In this document: piece after piece, positions 1 through 6,160 of the stretch
How positions within the stretch are numbered: the first letter of the stretch is position 1
Layout: the number at the start of each line of letters is the position of its first letter
Assembly: GCA_023437865.1 (NCBI GenBank)
Contig: JAEZFE010000024.1
Span: forward strand, 1 to 6,160
DNA length: 6,160 bases
Direction of reading: 5' to 3'
Origin: Pseudomonadota bacterium
GTDB lineage: Bacteria > Pseudomonadota > Alphaproteobacteria > Rhodospirillales > Magnetospirillaceae
Position numbers and translations under genes: made by a program
The notes under the pieces: model-generated
Told to the model about the DNA's origin: nothing
Databases searched by the model: none
Seen by the model: only the letters and a program-made list of their open reading frames with translations

Positions 1-458
1 TAGACCGAGGTGGCGAGATCCATGTCGAGGAAGGCGGCCTTGTTCACCGCGGCGATGACCTGGGCCAGCTTCTCGGGCTTCTTGCGGTAAGTTTCGCCAG
101 CCAGCGCAAGTACCTTGTTCAGCACGAAGCAATAGCCGGCGGTGTACCAGCGCGGCTCCAGGCCGATGCGTTGGTGAACCTTGCCGATCTCGGTGACATT
201 GGCGAAGTAATTATCATCGAACTTGCCGGCGAACACGCTGTCCAGCCAGTGCTTCTTCTGCATGGCGCGGGCATGGTCCATGCGCGCGGGCGAGCCAAAT
301 TTCGCGGCCGTATGGGGCTGGTTGCGGACGTGCCGGTAGAATTCCTCGAGCAGGGCATCGACCTTGGGCGACAGGACGTCGCGAAATTCCCGCAGGGTCC
401 GGCAGGTCTCGTCGTCGATCTGCAGGAAGGCCAAACGTCCGCTACGGTCCAAATCCAT
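1..458 (-). CDS. Globin-coupled sensor, N-terminal heme-binding sensor-globin domain (partial, runs off left edge)
   Basis: The 152 visible codons form one sensor-globin (protoglobin-like) domain, the O2/redox-sensing heme module at the N-terminus of globin-coupled sensors such as HemAT. The motif VHQRIGLEPRWY at residues 94-105 is the family signature, with His95 as the predicted proximal heme ligand. Tyr41 in EEFYRHV fits the distal B10 tyrosine; the 54-residue Tyr-His distance is close to that in HemAT. The segment AAFLDMDLATSVY near the edge matches the last globin helix. The ATG at 456-458 is preceded by a purine-rich GGGGCAGG. An upstream TTG at 470-472 is in another frame. The output module (methyl-accepting, diguanylate cyclase or other) lies outside the window, so the pathway cannot be named. 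The gene is transcribed away from the tRNA/tig side and has no evident functional link to the protease cluster. Confidence 0.9.
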   Translation of the reverse strand, partial: MDLDRSGRLAFLQIDDETCRTLREFRDVLSPKVDALLEEFYRHVRNQPHTAAKFGSPARMDHARAMQKKHWLDSVFAGKFDDNYFANVTEIGKVHQRIGLEPRWYTAGYCFVLNKVLALAGETYRKKPEKLAQVIAAVNKAAFLDMDLATSV

Positions 459-492
459 TTTGCCTGCCCCAACTAAGGTATGAAACCTACTC

Positions 493-521
493 ACTATGGA
501 TAGGATGGGAAGGCTGCACAA
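493..521 (-). promoter_or_regulatory. Candidate promoter of the globin-coupled sensor
   Basis: Read on the - strand, TTGTGC (516-521) and CATAGT (493-498) are separated by 17 bp and lie about 35 bp upstream of the ATG at 458. Each hexamer is only a partial match to the sigma-70 consensus. The correct spacing and position are the main support. Confidence 0.35.
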
Positions 522-546
522 CCGGATTTTTAGAGAGATTCCGGTT
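520..546. repeat. Inverted repeat AACCGGA-N13-TCCGGTT, possible operator
   Basis: Two perfect 7-bp arms at 520-526 and 540-546 flank a 13-base AT-rich spacer. The left arm touches the candidate -35 of the divergent sensor gene. The arm centres are 20 bp apart, two helical turns, which would suit a dimeric regulator. In RNA it would form only a weak hairpin with a large loop, so DNA binding is the likelier role. The regulator is unknown. Confidence 0.4.
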
Positions 547-688
547 TTGGTCTCGCTTGGTGCCTAAGCTAAAGTATAGGTGCCGTGGATGCCTGAGGCC
601 TGGCGTGGGGCGTGATGCGCCGATTGGCGGGGGCGCACCCATCCGTGGATAAATCGTTGCAACAGGCCTGTATCACCGCGTGCGACTA

Positions 689-697
689 TGCTATAGA
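689..697 (+). promoter_or_regulatory. Candidate extended -10 promoter element of tRNA-Leu
   Basis: TGC at 689-691 directly precedes TATAGA at 692-697, an extended -10 pattern (TGnTATAAT-like). The start point would fall near 703, about 60 bases upstream of the mature tRNA. A GC-rich stretch follows the -10, as is common at stable-RNA promoters. I see no good -35 hexamer, so the call rests on the extended -10. Confidence 0.4.
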
Positions 698-762
698 CAC
701 CCGTTCCGGCGGGCCGGCCCCCCAGGTTTCCTTGGAAGTCGAGGGGTTGCGCACCTGCTCAT

Positions 763-847
763 GCGGGCGTGGTGGAACTGGTAGACACACTGGATTTAGG
801 TTCCAGCGGCGCAAGCCATGGGGGTTCAAATCCCTTCGCCCGCACCA
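763..847 (+). tRNA. tRNA-Leu (anticodon TAG)
   Basis: A complete 85-base cloverleaf is visible. The acceptor stem GCGGGCG (763-769) pairs with CGCCCGC (837-843), followed by discriminator A844 and an encoded CCA (845-847). The anticodon stem CTGGA/TCCAG (790-794/802-806) holds a 7-base loop with anticodon TAG at 797-799, reading CTA and CTG-type leucine codons. The long variable arm has a GGC/GCC stem (808-810/815-817), as expected for a class II tRNA such as Leu. The T loop TTCAAAT is at 825-831; its stem ends in two G-U pairs. The gene lies 66 bases upstream of tig on the same strand with no obvious terminator between them. Confidence 0.97.
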
Positions 848-913
848 GTACGCCCAGGCGCGCGCCCGGCCGCCGGTATTCTTCAACGAATTGATTCGAT
901 TGGCGAAAGACTG

Positions 914-2305
914 ATGCAGGTAACCGAGACCAATGCTGACGGCCTGAAGCGCGAGTTCAAGGTCGTCGTCCCCGCGGACAAGCTTGAGCAGCGCACTCAG
1001 GACCGTCTGGCCGAGATCGCCCGCGAGGTGAAGCTGCCTGGCTTCCGGCCCGGCAAGGTGCCGATGAAGATCGTGCGCCAGAAGTATGGTGCGTCCATCA
1101 TGGGCGAAGTGTTGGAGCAGGCCGTCAACGACGGCACCGGCGCCGCCATCGCCGAGAAGGGCCTCAAGCCCGCCCTGCAGCCGAAGGTCGAGATCACCTC
1201 GTATGCCGAGGGCAAGGATCTTGAGTTCACCGTCGCGGTCGAGGTTCTGCCCGAAATCACCGCCATGGACTTCGCCACCATCACCCTCGAGCGCGAGAAG
1301 GCCTCGGTGCCGGATGCCGAGGTTGACGAGACCCTGGGTCGCATCGCCGAGCGCTATGAGGGCTCCGAGGCGGTCAGCCGCGAGTCCAAGTCGGGCGACG
1401 TCGTGGTCATCGACTTCGTCGGCAAGAAGGACGGCGTGGCGTTCGACGGCGGCACGGCCGAGGCCTACTCGCTCAAGCTCGGCTCGGGCACCTTCATCCC
1501 CGGCTTCGAGGACCAACTGGTCGGCAAGAAGGCCGACGACAAGGTCGAGGTCCAGGTGACCTTCCCCGAGGGCTATGGCAACGAAGACCTGGCCGGCAAG
1601 CCCGCCACCTTCGACGTCACCGTCAAGGAAGTGCGCGAGCCCACGCCCGCCGTGCTCGACGACGAGCTGGCCAAGAAGCTGGGCATGGACTCGCTCGACG
1701 CTCTCAAGCAGGCCATCCGCGACGAGGTCACCCGCGAGCTCGACGGCCTGGCCCGCACCAAGCTCAAGCGCAAGCTGCTCGACGTGCTGGCCGACAACCA
1801 CGACTTCCAGGTTCCGGAAGGCATGGTCGAGCAGGAGTTCGAGCACATCTGGAAGCAGGTGAGCCAGGACCGCGAGCAGGGCCGCGTCGATCCCTCCGAC
1901 GAGGGCAAGGACGAGGACACCCTGAAGGCCGAGTACCGCAAGCTGGCCGAGCGCCGCGTGCGCCTGGGTCTGCTGCTGGCTGACGTCGGCCAGAAGAACA
2001 CCGTCCAGATCACCCAGGACGACCTGAACAAGGCCCTGATCGAGGAAGCCCGCCGCTACCCCGGCCAGGAGCACATGGTGTTCCAGTACTACAAGAACAA
2101 TCCGGACGCGCTGAACTCGCTGCGCGCGCCGCTGTTCGAGGACAAGGTCATCGACTTCATCCTGGAACTGGCCAAGGTCACCGACACTGAAGTGTCGGCC
2201 GAGGACCTGCGCAAGGACCCGGATCAGGCCGGCGAGGGCAATGCCGAAGAGGCCAAGCCCAAGAAGAAAGCCGCCGCCAAGAAGAAGGCCGATCAGGCCG
2301 AGTAA
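914..2305 (+). CDS. tig: Trigger factor, ribosome-associated chaperone and peptidyl-prolyl isomerase
   Basis: Trigger factor binds the ribosomal exit tunnel and shields nascent chains in the cytoplasm. The 463-residue protein opens with the ribosome-binding domain; the signature GFRPGKVP at 43-50 contacts the large subunit. An FKBP-like isomerase domain follows at about 158-245, with IPGFEDQLVG at 195-204. The helical C-terminal substrate-cradle domain comes next. The protein ends in a Lys/Ala-rich tail (448-463) and is about 30 residues longer than the E. coli protein. The start is the ATG at 914, because MQVTE leads straight into the conserved N-terminus. The frame stays open upstream to an ATG at 818, but that lies inside the tRNA. 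The ribosome site is weak (GGCGAAAG, 903-910). The gene may share the tRNA transcript and ends at a strong hairpin. Confidence 0.98.
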   Translation: MQVTETNADGLKREFKVVVPADKLEQRTQDRLAEIAREVKLPGFRPGKVPMKIVRQKYGASIMGEVLEQAVNDGTGAAIAEKGLKPALQPKVEITSYAEGKDLEFTVAVEVLPEITAMDFATITLEREKASVPDAEVDETLGRIAERYEGSEAVSRESKSGDVVVIDFVGKKDGVAFDGGTAEAYSLKLGSGTFIPGFEDQLVGKKADDKVEVQVTFPEGYGNEDLAGKPATFDVTVKEVREPTPAVLDDELAKKLGMDSLDALKQAIRDEVTRELDGLARTKLKRKLLDVLADNHDFQVPEGMVEQEFEHIWKQVSQDREQGRVDPSDEGKDEDTLKAEYRKLAERRVRLGLLLADVGQKNTVQITQDDLNKALIEEARRYPGQEHMVFQYYKNNPDALNSLRAPLFEDKVIDFILELAKVTDTEVSAEDLRKDPDQAGEGNAEEAKPKKKAAAKKKADQAE

Positions 2306-2313
2306 GTGAGGTC

Positions 2314-2349
2314 GGACTGGCGGCCACCCTGGCCGCCAGTCCAGCCTTT
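2314..2349 (+). terminator. Rho-independent terminator after tig
   Basis: A perfect 12-bp stem pairs 2314-2325 with 2331-2342 around the loop ACCCT. It starts nine bases after the tig stop codon and is followed by AGCCTTT. The stem is very GC-rich, but the T run is short, so termination may be incomplete or may need protein help. Confidence 0.75.
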
Positions 2350-2487
2350 CCCCTGCCGAAGCGCCGCCCGCCACCCCTATCTTGAGCAGGGGTCCCGCCT
2401 TGGGCCGGTGACGTTTCTGAATTTCGTGTTTGCCACGGATTTCAAAAACGCCACATTAGGTGGCAGATTTGACGAGAAGGACGGACC

Positions 2488-3135
2488 ATGCGAGAGAGAG
2501 ATCCTATCGACCTCTACATGAATACCCTCGTGCCGATGGTGGTCGAGCAGACCAACCGGGGCGAGCGCGCCTATGACATTTACTCGCGCCTGCTCAAGGA
2601 GCGGATCATCTTCCTGACCGGCCAGGTCTACGACGAGGTCGCCAGCCTGATCTGCGCCCAGATGCTGTTCCTGGAATCGGAAAACCCGAACAAGGACATC
2701 GCCTTCTACATCAACTCGCCGGGCGGCGTGGTGACGTCGGGTCTGTCCATCTACGACACCATGCAGTACATCCGTCCGTCGGTGTCCACCGTGTGCCTGG
2801 GCCAGGCGGCCTCCATGGGCTCGCTGCTGCTGACCGCCGGCGCCAAGGGCAAGCGCTTTGCCCTGCCGAATGCGCGGGTGATGGTGCACCAGCCGTCGGG
2901 CGGCTTCCAGGGTCAGGCGACCGACATCGAGATTCACGCCCGCGAGATTCTTGCGCTCCGTGCCCGCCTCAACAATATGTACGTCGAGCACACCGGCCAG
3001 CCGCTCGAGGTGATCGAGCAGGCCATGGAGCGCGACAAGTTCATGAGCGCCGTGGATGCCAAGGAATTCGGCCTGATCGACGAGGTGGTGAGCACTCGTC
3101 CGGTCGTCGGAGGCGACGAAGCCTCCGGGGCTTAA
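2488..3135 (+). CDS. clpP: ATP-dependent Clp protease proteolytic subunit ClpP
   Basis: ClpP is the serine peptidase that forms the double-heptamer chamber degrading substrates unfolded by ClpX or ClpA. The 215-residue sequence is full length and close to the family's usual size. The catalytic triad is visible: Ser109 in GQAASMGS, His134 in VMVHQPSGG, and Asp183 in MERDKFMSA. The conserved block [20 protein letters not shown] (21-40) begins the head domain, and the SPGG oxyanion region is at 77-80. The N-terminus before Leu14-Val15 may be a short propeptide, as in other ClpP proteins. The ATG at 2488 has a clear ribosome site, GAGAAGG (2474-2480). A terminator separates the gene from tig. I see only a poor sigma-70-like pair upstream (TTGCCA 2430-2435, CATTAG 2454-2459) and no clear heat-shock promoter. 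Confidence 0.98.
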   Translation: MRERDPIDLYMNTLVPMVVEQTNRGERAYDIYSRLLKERIIFLTGQVYDEVASLICAQMLFLESENPNKDIAFYINSPGGVVTSGLSIYDTMQYIRPSVSTVCLGQAASMGSLLLTAGAKGKRFALPNARVMVHQPSGGFQGQATDIEIHAREILALRARLNNMYVEHTGQPLEVIEQAMERDKFMSAVDAKEFGLIDEVVSTRPVVGGDEASGA

Positions 3136-3151
3136 CGGAAAGGGGGCGGGC

Positions 3152-3208
3152 GGGGCCGCGTCGTCGCGGCTCTCCGGTCTCGCAGGCCGTGCCACCGCCC
3201 GGCCTGCG
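3152..3208 (+). other. Two GC-rich hairpins in the clpP 3' region
   Basis: The first hairpin pairs GCCGCG (3155-3160) with CGCGGC (3165-3170) around a TCGT tetraloop, extendable by G-T pairs. The second pairs CGCAGGCCG (3181-3189) with CGGCCTGCG (3200-3208), a perfect 9-bp stem around a 10-base loop. Neither has a T run, so they look more like 3'-end stabilising structures than intrinsic terminators. Confidence 0.5.
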
Positions 3209-3243
3209 CCCAGCGCTTGATGCGTCGGGCCGGTTTTCCCCCT

Positions 3244-3271
3244 CTCGCGCGCGGTCGCGCGGGGCATTTTT
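3244..3271 (+). terminator. Rho-independent terminator between clpP and clpX
   Basis: An 8-bp stem (3244-3251 with 3256-3263, including one T-G pair) around loop CGGT is followed by GCATTTTT. This is the best T run of the three terminators in the window. It lies 109 bases after the clpP stop, downstream of two other hairpins, and would limit clpP read-through into clpX. Confidence 0.7.
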
Positions 3272-3273
3272 CA

Positions 3274-3303
3274 TTGTCTGCCACGCGATGCTGTGGCTAA
3301 CAT
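3274..3303 (+). promoter_or_regulatory. Candidate clpX promoter
   Basis: TTGTCT (3274-3279) and TAACAT (3298-3303) are 18 bp apart, each a four-of-six match to the sigma-70 consensus. The pair lies directly after the clpP terminator and about 40 bases upstream of the clpX start codon, which is where an independent clpX promoter would be expected. Confidence 0.4.
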
Positions 3304-3342
3304 GATTCTCAAGAACCCGGCCGCTTTACCAATGGAGTACCG

Positions 3343-4608
<1,266 letters not shown>

Positions 4609-4611
4609 GTG

Positions 4612-4651
4612 GGTCTGCCCCGTCCGGGGCAGACCGCCTTTGGCGCAAAGG
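4612..4651 (+). terminator. Rho-independent terminator after clpX, with a second overlapping hairpin
   Basis: A perfect 10-bp stem (4612-4621 with 4626-4635) around loop GTCC starts three bases after the clpX stop and is followed by GCCTTT. The short T run is itself part of a second small hairpin, CCTTTG-GCG-CAAAGG (4637-4651). Both could act together at the clpX mRNA end. Confidence 0.7.
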
Positions 4652-4688
4652 TGGATAGGCCGTCTAGGGTAGGGCGGTCAGGTGGATA
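4649..4688. repeat. Direct repeat AGGTGGATA upstream of the lon promoter
   Basis: The 9-base word AGGTGGATA occurs at 4649-4657 and again at 4680-4688, 31 bp apart (about three helical turns). The second copy ends five bases before the lon -35. Same-face spacing next to a promoter suggests a protein-binding site. Chance is not excluded, and the first copy overlaps the hairpin that ends clpX. Confidence 0.35.
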
Positions 4689-4692
4689 TTCC

Positions 4693-4720
4693 CTTGACGG
4701 GGAAGGGGGACCACCTACGT
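4693..4720 (+). promoter_or_regulatory. Probable RpoH (sigma-32) heat-shock promoter of lon
   Basis: CTTGAC (4693-4698) is followed by CCTACGT (4714-4720), with 17 bp between CTTG and the -10. The alphaproteobacterial heat-shock pattern is CTTG, 17-18 bp, CYTAT-T. All of CTTG and five of the six defined -10 positions match. lon is a classical RpoH target. The predicted start lies near 4727, giving a leader of about 55 bases. The -35 also matches sigma-70 (TTGACG), but no good -10 lies at sigma-70 spacing. Confidence 0.65.
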
Positions 4721-4726
4721 ATAGGT
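4713..4726. repeat. Inverted repeat ACCTA-CGTA-TAGGT over the lon -10 region
   Basis: Perfect 5-bp arms at 4713-4717 and 4722-4726 flank CGTA and cover the predicted -10 and start region. It could be an operator, but at this length it may be chance. Confidence 0.3.
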
Positions 4727-4740
4727 AATGTTAGAAAAGA

Positions 4741-4765
4741 CGGCTGCCCCCCGTCGGGGCGGCCG
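4741..4765 (+). other. Stable hairpin in the lon 5' leader
   Basis: A 10-bp stem (4741-4750 with 4756-4765, one T-G pair) closes the loop CCGTC. It ends eight bases before the lon ribosome site AAGAGG (4774-4779). It has no T run, so it is not an intrinsic terminator. It could protect the mRNA 5' end or influence translation initiation. Confidence 0.5.
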
Positions 4766-4783
4766 CATACCCTAAGAGGTAGC

Positions 4784-6160
4784 ATGGTCGATATTCCGAG
4801 CGGCGACGTCTTCCCCGTTCTCCCGTTGCGAGACATCGTCGTCTTCCCGCACATGATCGTCCCGCTGTTCGTCGGCCGCGAAAAATCGGTCCGCGCGCTC
4901 GAAGACGTGATGCGCGAGGACAAGCAGATCCTGCTGGTGGCCCAGAAGAACGCCGCCCAGGACGATCCCACGACCGAAGACATCTATTCCGTCGGCACCG
5001 TCTCCACGGTGCTGCAGCTGCTCAAGCTGCCCGACGGCACCGTCAAGGTGCTGGTCGAGGGCGGCCGCCGCGCCCGCATCACCGGCTTCACCGATAATCC
5101 GTCCTTCTTCCAGGCGGTCGCCGAGGTGATGGACGAGCGCGAGGGCGAGAGCCAGGAACTGGAGGCGCTGTCGCGCTCGGTAGTCAGCCAGTTCGAGCAG
5201 TACATCAAGCTCAACAAGAAGATCCCGCCCGAGGTGCTGGTCTCGGTCAACCAGATCGAGGACCCCGCCAAGCTGGCCGATACGGTCGCTTCGCATCTCA
5301 GCCTGAAAATCGCCGAGAAGCAGGAGCTGCTCGAGATCGCCACCATCGCCGAACGCCTGGAGCGCGTCTATTCCTATATGGAAGGCGAGATCGGCGTCCT
5401 GCAGGTCGAGAAGAAGATCCGCAACCGCGTCAAGCGGCAGATGGAGAAGACCCAACGCGAGTACTATCTGAATGAGCAGCTCAAGGCCATTCAGAAGGAG
5501 CTGGGGGAGACCGAGGACGGAAAGGACGAGACCGCCGAACTGGAGGAGCGCATCAAGAAGACGCGCTTGTCCAAGGAGGCCCAGGAGAAGTGCATGGCGG
5601 AGCTGAAGAAGCTCAAGTCCATGAGCCCCATGTCGGCCGAGGCCACCGTGGTGCGCAACTATCTCGACTGGATGCTGACCATTCCGTGGAAGAAGCGCTC
5701 CAAGATCAAGAAGGACGTGAAGCTGGCCGAGAAGATCCTCGACGCCGAGCATTACGGCCTGGAGAAGGTCAAGGAACGCATCATCGAGTATCTGGCGGTG
5801 CAGACCCGTACCGACAAGGTGCGCGGCCCCATCCTCTGCCTGGTTGGCCCGCCTGGTGTCGGCAAGACCTCGCTCGGCAAGTCGATGGCCAAGGCCACCG
5901 GCCGCAACTTCGTGCGCATCTCGCTTGGCGGAGTGCGGGACGAGGCTGAGATCCGCGGCCACCGCCGCACCTATATCGGCTCCATGCCTGGCAAGGTCAT
6001 CCAGGGCATGAAGAAGGCCAAGTCATCCAACCCGCTGTTCCTGCTCGATGAGATCGACAAGCTGGGCGCCGATTGGCGCGGCGACCCGTCCTCGGCGTTG
6101 CTGGAGGTGCTGGACGCCGACCATTACGGTCTGGAGAAGGTCAAGGAGCGCATCCTCGAG
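4784..6160 (+). CDS. lon: ATP-dependent protease Lon (LonA), partial at right edge, with an anomalous end
   Basis: Lon is a cytoplasmic hexameric AAA+ serine protease that degrades misfolded and regulatory proteins. The 459 visible residues contain the N-terminal substrate-binding domain (about 8-200, beginning [14 protein letters not shown]) and a coiled-coil linker with QREYYLNEQ (224-232). Walker A GPPGVGKT is at 355-362 and Walker [10 protein letters not shown] at 418-426, each one residue offset from E. coli Lon. The ATG at 4784 has the ribosome site AAGAGG (4774-4779). Up to VLD at 442-444 the protein is typical. The family then expects PEQN...DHYLEV. Instead residues 445-459 repeat, with small differences, residues 321-335 just before Walker A. 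The rest of the AAA+ module and the Ser-Lys protease domain are not visible, so whether this reading makes a working Lon is unknown. Confidence 0.95.
   Translation, partial: MVDIPSGDVFPVLPLRDIVVFPHMIVPLFVGREKSVRALEDVMREDKQILLVAQKNAAQDDPTTEDIYSVGTVSTVLQLLKLPDGTVKVLVEGGRRARITGFTDNPSFFQAVAEVMDEREGESQELEALSRSVVSQFEQYIKLNKKIPPEVLVSVNQIEDPAKLADTVASHLSLKIAEKQELLEIATIAERLERVYSYMEGEIGVLQVEKKIRNRVKRQMEKTQREYYLNEQLKAIQKELGETEDGKDETAELEERIKKTRLSKEAQEKCMAELKKLKSMSPMSAEATVVRNYLDWMLTIPWKKRSKIKKDVKLAEKILDAEHYGLEKVKERIIEYLAVQTRTDKVRGPILCLVGPPGVGKTSLGKSMAKATGRNFVRISLGGVRDEAEIRGHRRTYIGSMPGKVIQGMKKAKSSNPLFLLDEIDKLGADWRGDPSSALLEVLDADHYGLEKVKERILE
5738..5788 (+). repeat. First copy of a 51-base repeat within lon (normal position)
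   Basis: This copy encodes residues 319-335 of Lon, [17 protein letters not shown], in the conserved stretch ahead of Walker A where every LonA has it. It matches 6110-6160 at 46 of 51 bases. Confidence 0.9.
6110..6160 (+). repeat. Second, diverged copy of the 51-base lon repeat (abnormal position)
   Basis: This copy encodes residues 443-459, [17 protein letters not shown], in frame and 372 bases (124 codons) after the first. Of the five base differences, three are silent and two give conservative changes (Glu to Asp, Ile to Leu). It may extend beyond the window. Confidence 0.9.

Larger units (their letters stand above)
459..762. other. Intergenic region between the globin sensor and tRNA-Leu
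   Basis: This 304-base stretch separates divergent transcription units. No convincing protein gene is seen; the short frame starting at 612 runs straight through the tRNA and is not credible. It holds a candidate - strand promoter for the sensor (493-521), an inverted repeat (520-546) and an extended -10 element for the tRNA (689-697). A weak + strand sigma-70-like pair, TTGGTC (547-552) and TAAAGT (570-575) with 17-bp spacing, may also be present. Nothing is recognisable between about 580 and 688. Confidence 0.6.

Noticed and set aside
601..618. TGGCGTGGGGCGTGATGC as a possible sigma-54 promoter
   Set aside because: The GG and GC dinucleotides are not at the required -24/-12 spacing.
644..652. 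CGTGGATAA, an eight-of-nine match to a DnaA box
   Set aside because: A single imperfect box with no cluster or AT-rich unwinding region is not evidence for an origin.
612..914. 100-codon + strand frame upstream of tig
   Set aside because: It reads through the complete tRNA-Leu and has no similarity to a known protein that I can recognise.
686..2374. Long open frame of 562 codons on the - strand opposite tig
   Set aside because: It mirrors the tig coding frame in high-GC DNA, has low-complexity Leu/Gly/Val/Asp-rich content with no recognisable domain, and crosses the tRNA. It is a shadow of tig.
2373..2402. CTTG words upstream of clpP as a heat-shock promoter
   Set aside because: Neither CTTG (2381 or 2399) has a CYTAT-T-like -10 at 17-18 bp.
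4772..5962. Long open frame on the - strand opposite lon
   Set aside because: Shadow of lon with Leu/Asp/Gly-rich translation and no domain; the + strand encodes an unmistakable Lon.

Overview
The window is a high-GC stretch of bacterial chromosome. It carries the conserved protein quality-control cluster tig - clpP - clpX - lon, all on the + strand. The gene order, the protein sequences and a probable alphaproteobacterial-type RpoH promoter point to an alphaproteobacterium, most likely in the Rhodospirillales (Magnetospirillum-like). The genus is an inference, not something read directly.

Left part (1-913): a divergent gene on the - strand runs off the left edge. It encodes the heme-binding globin domain of a globin-coupled sensor (proximal His95, distal Tyr41); its output domain lies outside the window. 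About 300 bases of non-coding DNA follow, with an inverted repeat next to a candidate sensor promoter. Next is a complete tRNA-Leu with anticodon TAG and an encoded CCA end, 66 bases upstream of tig. I see no terminator between the tRNA and tig.

Middle (914-4608): trigger factor (463 aa) ends at a perfect 12-bp hairpin terminator. ClpP (215 aa, Ser109/His134/Asp183) follows. The clpP-clpX gap holds three GC-rich hairpins, the last with a T run, and then a candidate clpX promoter. ClpX (421 aa) has its zinc finger, Walker A and B, pore loops, the ClpP-docking IGF tripeptide and sensor 2. It ends at another strong hairpin.

Right part (4609-6160): the clpX-lon gap has a probable heat-shock (sigma-32 type) promoter with nearby direct and inverted repeats and a stable leader hairpin. 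Lon follows and is cut by the right edge after 459 codons. Together these genes cover nascent-chain folding (trigger factor), unfolding and degradation (ClpXP) and ATP-dependent proteolysis (Lon).

The clear anomaly is in the last 51 bases. Just after Walker B, at residue 444, Lon departs from the LonA family pattern. It continues in frame into a diverged second copy (46 of 51 bases identical) of the segment that precedes Walker A, 372 bases upstream. The likely causes are a chimeric join, recombination with a second lon gene, or a duplicated AAA+ module. The rest of the window looks like a standard housekeeping region, and I see no sign of a new multi-gene system.
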